A DNA stretch of 8,506 bases from an uncultured Sutterella sp. (GTDB lineage Bacteria; Pseudomonadota; Gammaproteobacteria; Burkholderiales; Burkholderiaceae_F). Positions 1 to 7,047 of this stretch are shown here, piece after piece (within the stretch, counting starts at the first letter, position 1; each line of letters begins with the position of its first letter). A program made the translations under genes and the position numbers. The stretch lies in NCBI GenBank assembly GCA_900552195.1, contig URYO01000044.1:1-8506 (forward strand), read 5' to 3'. The notes under the pieces are model-generated. The model ran no database searches, had not been told where the DNA came from, and saw only the letters and a list, made by a program, of their open reading frames with translations.

Positions 1-50
1 GATTTCAGTCTTCATTTTGAGAGCTCTGTGCGTGGCATCAGTGAATGTAC

Positions 51-66
51 TGTACCATACGGTACA
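51..66. promoter_or_regulatory. Near-perfect palindrome, candidate repressor operator
   Basis: Arms TGTACC (51-56) and GGTACA (61-66) are exact reverse complements around a 4-base centre (ATAC), so 14 of 16 bases are symmetric. An alternative register pairs AATGTAC (44-50) with GTACATT (62-68). It ends 19 bases before the chosen start of the receptor gene, where a repressor would block transcription. The size and symmetry resemble TetR- or GntR-class operators, but no regulator is visible in the window. I could not place a convincing -35/-10 pair around it. Confidence 0.5.
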
Positions 67-85
67 TTATTTTATGGGTAACAAT

Positions 86-1057
86 ATGAAAAGACGTAAT
101 TTCGGGCTGAGCCTTATCTCCTTATTGTTAATGACTCAGGCACCGGCCTTTGCTCAAGAGAAAAAAGAAGTTTGTTTGGTGGTTCCTTTTCCTCCGGGCG
201 GCGGCGGAGACAACCTGGCTCGGTCCGAAGTTGAATATTTGTCCAAGAATTTAGGGAGCACGGTATGGATTGCGAATCGTCCGGGAGCCGGCGGCAATAT
301 CGGCACAAGCTCGGTCGTACAGGCTGCTCCTGACGGCAAGACCTTCGGCTACGTCACGAACGGCATCTTCTGCGTCAACCCGCTCCTCTACAAGACGACA
401 AACTTCGATCCGATGAAAGATCTGATCCCCGTCGGACAACTTTCTAAGATCGGTTTGATCATGGTTTTAAATCCGAAAGCAATTCCCGGCGTGACGGATT
501 TACCCTCTTTGATCAAGTACGCCAAAGAGCATCCCGGTGAAGTTAATTTCGCCTCCTCAGGCGTGGGGACCACAAGCCACCTCGCGGGTCAGTATTTTGC
601 TCAGGTAACAGGTACAAAACTTACTCATATTCCCCATGCAGGCGGCGCGGCGGCTCTGGTTGAAGTATTGGCCGGCCGTATTCCTTTCATGATCGACGTG
701 AGCAGCAACGTTCTTCCTCACATCCGCAAAGGAGCCTTAAAGGCCCTTGCCGTTACGACGCCCGAACGACTGACAGCTGCCCCTGAAGTCCCGACGATGA
801 AAGAGGCCGGTGTCGACGGTTATGAACTTTACGCTTGGGACGGATTCGTGCTGCCGAAGGGAACGCCGGCTCCCGTAGTAGAAAAATTCTCCAATGCCAT
901 TAAGGCATTAAAGAACTCGGAAGATGCCAAGCAAAAAATCTTAAAGCTCGGCGCGGAACCGGTATTTTCGGGCGCAGATGAATTTGCAGCCTTTATTGCG
1001 GCAGAAAAACCGAAATGGAACTCGCTTGTTTCTGAAATCAAAGCAGATAGCCACTAA
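86..1057 (+). CDS. Bug/TctC-family periplasmic tripartite tricarboxylate transporter receptor
   Basis: Solute-binding protein of the Bug family, which captures small carboxylates in the periplasm for a TctAB-type membrane carrier. I start it at the ATG at 86 (323 aa) because this gives a clean Sec signal peptide: MKRRN, a hydrophobic stretch, and cleavage after APAFA near residue 23. An in-frame ATG at 74 and a TTG at 17 would only add residues before the signal peptide; the ribosome site is weak in all cases (GGGTAA at 76-81). Family signatures in order are [10 protein letters not shown] (residues 32-41), [11 protein letters not shown] (64-74), APDG (81-84), NPLLYK (98-103), [14 protein letters not shown] (156-169), a domain-2 Asp in FMIDVSSN (D204) and [10 protein letters not shown] (256-265). 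The mature protein has only two cysteines, C30 and C96. No tctA or tctB is present, as is common for Bug receptors. menB follows after 35 bp, so co-transcription is likely. The ligand cannot be read from the sequence. Confidence 0.93.
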   Translation: MKRRNFGLSLISLLLMTQAPAFAQEKKEVCLVVPFPPGGGGDNLARSEVEYLSKNLGSTVWIANRPGAGGNIGTSSVVQAAPDGKTFGYVTNGIFCVNPLLYKTTNFDPMKDLIPVGQLSKIGLIMVLNPKAIPGVTDLPSLIKYAKEHPGEVNFASSGVGTTSHLAGQYFAQVTGTKLTHIPHAGGAAALVEVLAGRIPFMIDVSSNVLPHIRKGALKALAVTTPERLTAAPEVPTMKEAGVDGYELYAWDGFVLPKGTPAPVVEKFSNAIKALKNSEDAKQKILKLGAEPVFSGADEFAAFIAAEKPKWNSLVSEIKADSH

Positions 1058-1092
1058 AATTTGCCCATTATTTACGTATTGAGGAATTAAAA

Positions 1093-1947
1093 ATGCAGCC
1101 GATGTTGGATACGTCACATCTTCCCCGAGTCCCGGAATGGAAAAAGGCCGGAGATTTCGAAGATATTCTTTACGAGAAATCAGAAGAAGGGATTGCCAAA
1201 ATTACGATTAATCGTCCGCAGGTGCGCAATGCATTCCGTCCCTTGACCGTTAGAGAAATGGAAACGGCTTTGGCAGACGCTCGTGACGACGAAAACATCG
1301 GTGTCATCATTCTTACCGGCCAAGGAAAAGATGCCTTCTGCTCCGGAGGAGACCAGAAGGTTCGCGGCAACGGCGGCTATGTCGGCGGCGACGGCGTTCC
1401 GCGTCTGAACGTTTTGGATTTCCAGCGTCAGATCAGAACCTGCCCGAAACCCGTCATTGCAATGGTTGCCGGATGGTGTGTCGGCGGCGGTCATGTTCTT
1501 CACATGATGTGCGATCTTACGATTGCTGCTGACAATGCACGTTTCGGTCAAACCGGTCCCCGCGTCGGTTCTTTTGACGGCGGCTGGGGTGCATCCTACA
1601 TGGCCCGCATTGTCGGACAGAAGAAGGCTCGCGAAATTTGGTTCCTTTGCCGTTTCTATGACGCGACAGAAGCACTGGAAATGGGTTTAGTGAACACGGT
1701 GGTTCCTTATGAAGAACTGGAAGCCGAAACCGTGCAGTGGTGCCGTGAGATTCTTGCCAATTCTCCGATTGCTATTCGCTGCTTGAAAGCCGCCCTGAAT
1801 GCGGACTGCGACGGTCAAGCCGGTTTGCAGGAACTTGCAGGCAACGCCACCCTCCTGTATTACATGACCGAAGAAGGCAAGGAAGGTAAAGAGGCTTTCC
1901 TTGAGAAGCGTCGTCCTAACTTTAAGAAGTTCCCTCGTCTCCCCTAA
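1093..1947 (+). CDS. menB: 1,4-dihydroxy-2-naphthoyl-CoA synthase (MenB)
   Basis: Crotonase-fold enzyme that closes the second ring of menaquinone by intramolecular Claisen condensation of o-succinylbenzoyl-CoA; cytosolic. The 284-aa length matches E. coli MenB (285 aa), and long stretches are nearly identical as I recall that protein: the segment from about residue 34 to 66 ([19 protein letters not shown] onward), [11 protein letters not shown] (82-92), [14 protein letters not shown] (108-121), [19 protein letters not shown] (131-149) and [20 protein letters not shown] (160-179). GGD at 85-87 and GGG at 131-133 lie in the oxyanion-hole regions. QTG at 153-155 carries the glycine typical of type I, bicarbonate-dependent MenB, rather than the aspartate of type II. 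The C-terminal [12 protein letters not shown] is also typical of the family. GAGGA at 1081-1085 supports the ATG at 1093. menE follows after 13 bp. An ordinary enoyl-CoA hydratase is excluded by the MenB-specific motifs. Confidence 0.98.
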   Translation: MQPMLDTSHLPRVPEWKKAGDFEDILYEKSEEGIAKITINRPQVRNAFRPLTVREMETALADARDDENIGVIILTGQGKDAFCSGGDQKVRGNGGYVGGDGVPRLNVLDFQRQIRTCPKPVIAMVAGWCVGGGHVLHMMCDLTIAADNARFGQTGPRVGSFDGGWGASYMARIVGQKKAREIWFLCRFYDATEALEMGLVNTVVPYEELEAETVQWCREILANSPIAIRCLKAALNADCDGQAGLQELAGNATLLYYMTEEGKEGKEAFLEKRRPNFKKFPRLP

Positions 1948-1950
1948 GCC

Positions 1951-1958
1951 GAGAGGGA
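1951..1958 (+). promoter_or_regulatory. Ribosome binding site deciding the menE start
   Basis: GAGAGGGA lies two bases before the ATG at 1961; the GAG at 1951-1953 is seven bases from the ATG. The in-frame ATG at 1901 is inside menB and has no comparable site, so translation of menE most likely begins at 1961. Confidence 0.6.
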
Positions 1959-1960
1959 AT

Positions 1961-3292
1961 ATGTCGATCGATTTAGATCACAAACTGTCGGTTCTGGCCG
2001 CAGCAGAGGAAGTTCCTGATGCTGTGGCCGTCCGCAGCAACGGTGATTGTCTGACGTACAGGGAACTTGCCAAAAAGGTCCGAGACATCCTGCCTCGACT
2101 CGGTGACGCGCGCCCTTACCCGCTTGTTGCCCGTCCTGATCTTGAGACGCTGATTAAGGTCTTCGCGCTCTTGGAGCGAAAGCAGCCGATCCTGCTTCTC
2201 CATCCGGGTCTTACCGAGCACGAACGCAATACGCTCCTCTCAAGTGTTGAAGGACTGGATCATCATTTGCCGGAAGATACGGCTGTCATCTTGTTTACTT
2301 CCGGAACTACGGGACTGCCTAAGCCCGCGATCCTTACCCGAGAAGCATTGACTGCCAGCGCCGAGGCCTCTCGAGACAACATTCCTCTGAGTCCCGGCGA
2401 TGTTTGGCAGCTGTCGATTTCACCCGCACGTATCGGAGGCTTCTCCATTCTGACGCGGTCTTTGATCGCAAGATCGGCAATTGCGCTCGGGCCGAAGTTT
2501 TCTCCGAAAGAATACCTGCGCCGTCTGGAGGTTGATCACGTTACCTACTCTTCTATCGTTCCGACGATGCTGCGCATGATTTTTGATGAAGCGCCCGAAT
2601 GGCGCCCGTTAAAAACATTAAAAGCGCTTTTAGTCGGCGGGGCTCCGACTTCAGAAAAGCTGAAAGCGGAGGCCGAGGAAAAAGGCATCCCGATTATTCT
2701 GACGTACGGGATGACAGAGACGGCAAGCAATGTCGTGACAACACCGTTTGCGGAACGCTATCAACGCACTTCCGGAAGCGGAAAAATCAATAAAGGCGTA
2801 CAGATAAAGTCAGAAGACGGACACCTCTTCATCAAAGGACCGATGCTGATGCACGGTTATTGGGGAAGAGAGCCCTTGGTGCCCGGCGCGTGGTTTGACA
2901 GCGGAGATATCGGAGAAGTCGATCCGGACGGCTCTGTGCGCGTCTTTGCCCGTCGTAAGGACGTCATCCTGAGCGGCGGAGAAAATGTCTATCCTGCGGA
3001 AGTTGAAGAGGCGCTGGAAACAATTCCCGAGGTTAAAGAGGCGTTGGTTTTAGGTCTGCCCGATGAGACTTGGGGTGCCATTGTGACGGCGCTGCTCGTT
3101 CCGAAAGATGAGCAGAAATTGCCTTCCGATGCAGAACTGGCATTAAGACTCAAGCCTATCCTGGCTTCTTATAAGTCTCCTCGACGGATTGCCTGGGTAA
3201 AGGAGCTCCCGAAAACAAAAGCCGGCAAACCGGATCGGAATGCCGACAATCTGAAAGAGGCAGCCTTCCGGACCCTTCACTACAAACACTAA
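1961..3292 (+). CDS. menE: o-succinylbenzoate-CoA ligase (MenE), acyl-adenylate-forming
   Basis: ANL-superfamily ligase that activates o-succinylbenzoate with ATP and CoA, supplying MenB. From the ATG at 1961 it is 443 aa, close to E. coli MenE (451). Core motifs are present in order: A3 P-loop TSGTTGLPK (113-121); A5 YGMTETAS (249-256); A7 FDSGD with D316; hinge RRKDVILSGGENVYP (331-345); and A10 PKTKAGKPDR (417-426) with the predicted adenylation lysine K423. The N-terminal region is short, as in MenE compared with fatty-acyl-CoA ligases. The choice of MenE over another small-acid ligase rests mainly on tight linkage to an unmistakable menB (13 bp), plus length and overall pattern; the acid pocket cannot be checked by eye. 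The gene ends just before a bidirectional terminator hairpin. Confidence 0.9.
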   Translation: MSIDLDHKLSVLAAAEEVPDAVAVRSNGDCLTYRELAKKVRDILPRLGDARPYPLVARPDLETLIKVFALLERKQPILLLHPGLTEHERNTLLSSVEGLDHHLPEDTAVILFTSGTTGLPKPAILTREALTASAEASRDNIPLSPGDVWQLSISPARIGGFSILTRSLIARSAIALGPKFSPKEYLRRLEVDHVTYSSIVPTMLRMIFDEAPEWRPLKTLKALLVGGAPTSEKLKAEAEEKGIPIILTYGMTETASNVVTTPFAERYQRTSGSGKINKGVQIKSEDGHLFIKGPMLMHGYWGREPLVPGAWFDSGDIGEVDPDGSVRVFARRKDVILSGGENVYPAEVEEALETIPEVKEALVLGLPDETWGAIVTALLVPKDEQKLPSDAELALRLKPILASYKSPRRIAWVKELPKTKAGKPDRNADNLKEAAFRTLHYKH

Positions 3293-3296
3293 AAAC

Positions 3297-3325
3297 ACAA
3301 ACGGCTCGTTTCCAGAGCCGTTTGT
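3297..3325. terminator. Bidirectional terminator between convergent menE and the protease gene
   Basis: Perfect 11-bp inverted repeat, ACAAACGGCTC (3297-3307) and GAGCCGTTTGT (3315-3325), around a 7-base loop. It lies 5 bases after the menE stop and 26 bases beyond the protease stop. Read on the + strand the stem is followed by TATATGG, a poor U-tract. On the - strand it is followed by GTTTTT (complement of 3291-3296), a better one. It can serve both convergent genes and is probably stronger for the protease. Confidence 0.8.
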
Positions 3326-3350
3326 TATATGGAAAGCAGTTTTTTACCGC

Positions 3351-4796
3351 TTACTTCTTCGCTTCATCCGAAAGTTTCACGGGAATGAATTCTCGACTTC
3401 CGTTCCTGTCAACGAGAACCGCCAGGCTGCCTTTGGCTTTGCTGACGACTTCGTTTAAGTCCTTTTCGGTGCGGATCTTTTTACCGCCGGCGCTAATGAT
3501 GATGTCACCTCTTCGCATTCCGGCTTCAGCGGCTGCTCCGTAGACAGACTCGACAAACAATCCGTTGGAAACGCGTTTCTTTTCTTTGTCATTGAGCGGT
3601 CTGACATTGGCGCCGAGGGCATTGTTCTGAGAAGCGGCAGGCTTCTTAAAGTTCAATTTGCCGTCGGTGGGCATCTCTCCGACCACGATGACGAGGTTGA
3701 CAGGCTTGCCCTCGCGCATTGCCTTTACTTTGACCTTGGCTCCCGGCTTTGTCGAAGCAACGGCCTGAGACAGTTCTCTGATATCGGCTATCGGCTTGCC
3801 GTTGTATTCGATGACGATGTCTCCGTCACGCAGACCGGCCTTATCGGCAGGACCGTCTTTTTCGATCTGAGCGATCAGGGCGCCTTTAGCGTCCTTCAGG
3901 TTAAAGCTCTTTGCCAATTCAGGCGTGAGCTGCTGCATCAGGATGCCGAGTCTTCCTCTGGAGACCTTGCCGTTTTTCATCAGCTCGTCTTTGATCTGAA
4001 CAGCCAGATCAATCGGGATGGCAAAGGACAGGCCCATGAAACCGCCGGAAGTGGAGAAGATTTGGGAGTTGATACCGATGACTTCTCCCTTCATGTTGAA
4101 GAGCGGACCGCCGGAGTTACCGGGGTTGACGGCAACGTCGGTCTGGATGAACGGAACGAACTGTTCGTCGGGAAGGTTACGGCTTTTAGCGGAAACAATC
4201 CCCGCGGTGACCGTATTGTCCAGCCCGAAGGGGGCGCCGATAGCGGCCACCCATTCTCCGACCTTGACGTCATCGGATTTTCCCAGTTTTACGACGGGGA
4301 GGTTTTTGCCTTCAATCTTGATGACGGCAATATCGGTTTTCGGATCCGTACCGATGACTTTAGCTTTAAATTCACGTTTATCAGTGAGGTGCACGGTGAC
4401 TTCATCGGCGCCGTCGACGACGTGATTGTTTGTGAGAATGATGCCGTTAGGATCGATGATGAAGCCGGAACCCTGGCCGCGGCGTTCGGGTGTCATACCC
4501 GGGCCGTTGAAATCCCCGAAGGGGAAAGGAAAACCGAAACGGCGGAGCATTTCAAGCTGCTCGTCAGGCACGCCGTTTTGCGGTCCGAGGCGCTTTGCTT
4601 TTTTAACTGTCGAAATACTGACGACGGCTTTACCGTTGTCCTCGACTAACTTTGTAAAGTCGGGCAGACCGGAAAGCTGGGAAGTCTGAGCGTGGGCTTC
4701 ATGAAAGAAGGATACGTTGCCGAAAGAACCGGCAGTTAAGGCCGCTGCACAAGCGATGGTCAGGACAGCCGGCTTAAGGAGCTTATTGAAAAACAT
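3351..4796 (-). CDS. degP: Do/HtrA-family periplasmic serine endoprotease (DegP/DegQ/MucD type)
   Basis: Periplasmic quality-control protease/chaperone that degrades misfolded envelope proteins; 481 aa, the usual Do-family length (MucD about 474). A Sec signal peptide with hydrophobic core to about residue 30 ends with cleavage after AHA (residues 34-36). The trypsin-like domain has the complete triad: H125 in TNNHVV, D155 in DPKTDIAV and S228 in NPGNSGGP. PDZ1 covers roughly 281-372 (GRLGILMQQL, GPADKAGLRDGDIV) and PDZ2 roughly 395-475 (AAEAGMRRGDIIISAGG). The mature start, LPDFTKLVEDNGKAVVSIS, is MucD/DegQ-like. Possible ribosome sites are GGAG (complement of 4807-4810) and GGAAG just before the ATG. 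The gene lies 105 bp downstream of the sensor kinase in the same direction. That gap carries a tandem TTAA box, so it may be both read through from, and separately induced by, the adjacent two-component system. Which of DegP, DegQ or MucD is the true orthologue cannot be settled here. Confidence 0.95.
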   Translation of the reverse strand: MFFNKLLKPAVLTIACAAALTAGSFGNVSFFHEAHAQTSQLSGLPDFTKLVEDNGKAVVSISTVKKAKRLGPQNGVPDEQLEMLRRFGFPFPFGDFNGPGMTPERRGQGSGFIIDPNGIILTNNHVVDGADEVTVHLTDKREFKAKVIGTDPKTDIAVIKIEGKNLPVVKLGKSDDVKVGEWVAAIGAPFGLDNTVTAGIVSAKSRNLPDEQFVPFIQTDVAVNPGNSGGPLFNMKGEVIGINSQIFSTSGGFMGLSFAIPIDLAVQIKDELMKNGKVSRGRLGILMQQLTPELAKSFNLKDAKGALIAQIEKDGPADKAGLRDGDIVIEYNGKPIADIRELSQAVASTKPGAKVKVKAMREGKPVNLVIVVGEMPTDGKLNFKKPAASQNNALGANVRPLNDKEKKRVSNGLFVESVYGAAAEAGMRRGDIIISAGGKKIRTEKDLNEVVSKAKGSLAVLVDRNGSREFIPVKLSDEAKK

Positions 4797-4839
4797 GCTT
4801 CCTTTTCTCCTAAGAAATGAGCGGAAAATTGCTTTCTAT

Positions 4840-4869
4840 ATTAAGTTTCGGACTTAATTAAGCCTTAAT
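4840..4869. promoter_or_regulatory. PmrA/QseB-type tandem box upstream of the protease gene
   Basis: On the + strand CTTAAT (4853-4858) and CTTAAT (4864-4869) are exact direct repeats separated by five bases, an 11-bp period. This fits the YTTAAK-N5-YTTAAK form known for PmrA boxes. The complementary half-site ATTAAG occurs at 4840-4845 and 4857-4862, giving four half-sites in 30 bp. The region also contains the palindrome CTTAATTAAG (4853-4862) and an ATTAAGT/ACTTAAT inverted repeat (4840-4846/4852-4858). On the - strand TAATAT (4843-4838) could be a -10. Relative to protease transcription the box reads in reverse orientation. Binding by the neighbouring regulator is inference. Confidence 0.5.
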
Positions 4870-4901
4870 CTTCAAAGAGCTAAGGTAAAAAATTATGTCA
4901 T

Positions 4902-6254
4902 CTATCCATCAGCCTCAGGGGGTTGATCTTCTACGGCAGCCTTGCAGATGGGAAAGTCGATGCTGAAGCAGACGCCCTTTCCTCCGATGCCTTCGGAAAT
5001 AGACGGTTTGCCTCCGTGCAGCTCTGCGACGCGCCGCACAATCGCCAATCCGAGGCCGGTGCCCGGAATCGTTTTCGTTCCCTCCGCTCGATAGAAACGT
5101 TCAAAGATTCTTTCGCGTTCGGCTTCAGGTATTCCGGGACCGTTGTCGCAGACACGGATCGAGGCTTCCGTATCCTTGATCAGGGTCTCAATTCGTATTT
5201 CGCCGCCTTCAGGGGTGTAGCGCAGTGCGTTATCGCATAAATTCGTCAGCAGCAGCCGAAGGGCGTCTTCGTTTGCAACCACGACCGTTGGTGTTTCCGA
5301 CACTGCCCACAAATGAATGTGCTTCTGTTCGGCGATGGGACTGAGATCTTCTGCAACGGAACGAGCCAGCTGCGTCATGTCCACGGGAAGGAAAGGTCTG
5401 GAGCGGTTGTCCGGGTCGAGGCGAGCCATCGTGAGAAGCTGAGTCACGAGTCGAGTTGCACGCTTAACGCCGTCCTTTAACCGTCCGAACGCTTTTGCCC
5501 TAGCCTCATCCGTCTTTGCTCGTTCGGCGAGCTGAATTTGCAGTGTGAGCGCGGTCAAGGGTGTTCGAAGTTCATGGGCGGCGTCGGAAGCAAATCGCTG
5601 CTGGGCCTTAATGCTTTCTCCGAGCTGGCCTAAAAGGTCGTTTAAGGCGTTCACCAAGGGCACAATCTCTCGCGGCATGCCCTTCATGGACAGAGGCTGC
5701 AGAGAGGTCGGAGACCTTCTGGCAATGGCTCCCGTCGTTTTATTAAGTGCATGAAAGCCTTGTCCGATGATGACCCAAACCACAAGTCCGACCAGCAGGA
5801 TCATGACAAAAAGCGGGAGCAGGACCGGCTTAGCCGTTTGAAACGCGATTTCGCTGCGGATAAATCTCGGCTGTGCGGCCTCGACAATCTGGCCGTACGG
5901 ATTTAAAAAGGTATACGCGCGCCATGTCTTGCCGTCCAGCTGGAAGTCAGAAAAGCCCACGCGGTCCATTACCGGCAGGGATTCCATCCGTCTGGACAAG
6001 GCAACGGTGCCGCTGATCGGATCGTAAATTTGTACGACGATGCTCTGCTCTCGGTTGCCGAAGCGGCGCTTGAGCTGTACGACGTCCTGAGAGCGAATAT
6101 TGTCAAAGGAAAGAGCGACTTCGCGCAGGGAGTCATCCAGCAGGCGGTCGACCTCCCGCTGGACCGAGTAATACATAGCGGCTCCCGTGGCTATGGTTGT
6201 CAGTGCCAGTACGATGCTTAGGGCAACGAGGAGCCGGGTCTTAATTGAGTACAT
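4902..6254 (-). CDS. QseC-like membrane sensor histidine kinase
   Basis: Inner-membrane sensor kinase, 450 aa, close to E. coli QseC (449). Transmembrane helix 1 spans about residues 8-28, a periplasmic sensor region about 29-142, helix 2 about 143-165, then a HAMP-like linker to about 215. The HisKA domain carries the phospho-acceptor H227 in FASDAAHELRTPLTAL. The ATPase domain has the N box with N338 and N342 (LLTNLCDNALRYTP), G1 DNGPGIP (370-376), an F box near ERFYRAEG (385-392) and G2 GTGLGLAIVRR (398-408), so all catalytic motifs are intact. Its ATG overlaps the regulator's TAA by one base (6254), which indicates translational coupling. The N-terminal layout fits the 2CSK_N-type sensors shared by QseC and TctE; the short sensor loop has no motif from which I can name a ligand. 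Its partner is the response regulator directly upstream. Confidence 0.94.
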   Translation of the reverse strand: MYSIKTRLLVALSIVLALTTIATGAAMYYSVQREVDRLLDDSLREVALSFDNIRSQDVVQLKRRFGNREQSIVVQIYDPISGTVALSRRMESLPVMDRVGFSDFQLDGKTWRAYTFLNPYGQIVEAAQPRFIRSEIAFQTAKPVLLPLFVMILLVGLVVWVIIGQGFHALNKTTGAIARRSPTSLQPLSMKGMPREIVPLVNALNDLLGQLGESIKAQQRFASDAAHELRTPLTALTLQIQLAERAKTDEARAKAFGRLKDGVKRATRLVTQLLTMARLDPDNRSRPFLPVDMTQLARSVAEDLSPIAEQKHIHLWAVSETPTVVVANEDALRLLLTNLCDNALRYTPEGGEIRIETLIKDTEASIRVCDNGPGIPEAERERIFERFYRAEGTKTIPGTGLGLAIVRRVAELHGGKPSISEGIGGKGVCFSIDFPICKAAVEDQPPEADG

Positions 6255-6910
6255 TAGGTTTCGAGGACGTAGCCTACGCCGCGGACGGTCTTGATACTGT
6301 CTTCACTGAGTTTTTTGCGAAGATGATGAATATGAACCTCAATTGCGTTGGAGCCGATTAAAGATTCGTAGTTGTAGAGTTTTTCTTCCAGCTGAGCTCT
6401 GGACAATACGATTCCAGGACGCTCGGCCAAGGCAAATAAAAGCGCGTATTCCTTGCTGGATAAGAGTACGGATTCTCCGTTAAAGAGCACTTCGCGCGTC
6501 GAAGGATTAATGGTGAGGCGCCCTCTGCGAATGATCGGATCACTTCTTCCGGCCGAACGGCGCAGAAGCGCACGGATTCGAGCACTCAGCTCATCTAAGT
6601 CATAAGGCTTGATGAGGTAATCGTCGGCACCGGCATCGAGACCCTCAATGCGGTCGTTTACGGTATCGCGGGCGGTTGTGACGAGGACAGGCGTGTGATT
6701 TTTACGGAAACGGATTTCCTTTAATACAGCGAGGCCGTCCTTGCCGGGCAGGCCGAGGTCAAGAATGACTAAAGAAAACGGAGTGGTATCCAGGGCAATG
6801 ATCGCAGAGTTTCCGTCTTTTACCCAGTCGACGGCATACCCTTCTCCTTTAAGGCCGTCAGCGACGGCTTCCCCAATCATTTCGTCGTCTTCTACTAACA
6901 GAATTCTCAT
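6254..6910 (-). CDS. QseB/PmrA-like OmpR-family response regulator
   Basis: DNA-binding partner of the adjacent kinase, 218 aa (E. coli QseB about 219). The receiver domain (1-115) begins MRILLVEDDE with acidic residues E7, D8 and D9, the phosphorylation site D51 in LVILDLGLPG, T79 in TTAR and K101 in LIKPY. The winged-helix domain (about 127-218) contains LSSKEYALL, a recognition-helix segment near SNAIEVHIHHLRKKL (187-201) and the closing wing VRGVGYVLE. The EEKLYNYE...SNAIEVHIHHLR pattern is that of the QseB/PmrA/TctD branch rather than OmpR or PhoB. I start at 6910 rather than the in-frame ATG at 6937, because the family begins MRILLVEDD and GGAGA sits five bases upstream. It is divergent from the DUF4870-type gene. 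A box of the type this branch binds lies upstream of the downstream protease gene. Confidence 0.95.
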   Translation of the reverse strand: MRILLVEDDEMIGEAVADGLKGEGYAVDWVKDGNSAIIALDTTPFSLVILDLGLPGKDGLAVLKEIRFRKNHTPVLVTTARDTVNDRIEGLDAGADDYLIKPYDLDELSARIRALLRRSAGRSDPIIRRGRLTINPSTREVLFNGESVLLSSKEYALLFALAERPGIVLSRAQLEEKLYNYESLIGSNAIEVHIHHLRKKLSEDSIKTVRGVGYVLET

Positions 6911-6915
6911 CTCAT

Positions 6916-6920
6916 TCTCC
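6916..6920 (-). promoter_or_regulatory. Ribosome binding site deciding the response-regulator start
   Basis: GGAGA on the - strand is separated by five bases from the ATG at 6910-6908. The upstream in-frame ATG at 6937 would add nine residues before the conserved receiver start and has no comparable site. Confidence 0.65.
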
Positions 6921-7037
6921 GATACCAAAATTTGCACAGTGTTTCATTCTCGAGAACTCAAAAAGCACAAGTACCGAGACTATCTCGCTATAGTTGGTGT
7001 AAAAAATTATCAGCTATTACGATACGCCATAAAGGAT
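6921..7037. promoter_or_regulatory. Divergent control region between the response regulator and the DUF4870-type gene
   Basis: This gap must hold promoters for both directions. I see a perfect 10-bp palindrome TTCTCGAGAA (6947-6956), a CGAGA/TCTCG inverted repeat (6975-6979/6983-6987) and an ACTAT/ATAGT inverted repeat (6979-6983/6990-6994). For the + direction TATAGT (6989-6994), or TTGGTG (6994-6999) with TACGAT (7018-7023, 18-bp spacing), are weak candidates. No CTTAAT-type box is visible here. Confidence 0.35.
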
Positions 7038-7042
7038 GGAGG
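7038..7042 (+). promoter_or_regulatory. Ribosome binding site deciding the DUF4870-type gene start
   Basis: GGAGG lies five bases before the ATG at 7048. The in-frame ATG at 7036 overlaps this site and has only AAAGG directly abutting it, so 7048 is preferred. Confidence 0.7.
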
Positions 7043-7047
7043 CGCAT

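Noticed and set aside
17..85. TTG start at 17, or ATG at 74, for the receptor gene
   Set aside because: Both would put non-signal residues before a normal Sec signal peptide, and the longer form would run through the palindrome at 51-66.
86..1057. Disulfide between C30 and C96 of the receptor as a special feature
   Set aside because: Two cysteines in an exported protein are suggestive, but their distance in the fold cannot be judged from sequence alone.
1180..1551. A 123-codon - strand open frame opposite menB
   Set aside because: It is entirely antisense to a MenB gene with unmistakable motifs; no family features are seen in its translation.
1901..1960. Longer N-terminus for menE starting inside menB
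   Set aside because: The extra 20 residues are unlike MenE and are the out-of-frame reading of the menB end; GAGAGGGA before 1961 supports the shorter start.
4062..4649. A 195-codon + strand open frame, plus a 135-codon one at 4018-4425, opposite the protease gene
   Set aside because: They lie wholly inside the well-supported protease gene, have no recognisable domain or ribosome site, and are explained by codon bias on the opposite strand.
4746..4760. Possible lipobox around C16 of the protease signal peptide
   Set aside because: The residues before the cysteine are TIA rather than a leucine-type lipobox, the hydrophobic core continues past it, and a clear signal peptidase I site (AHA) follows at residues 34-36.
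4840..4858. Hairpin between the kinase and protease genes as a - strand terminator
   Set aside because: The stem is seven AT-rich pairs and no U-tract follows on the - strand; the repeats fit regulator half-sites better.
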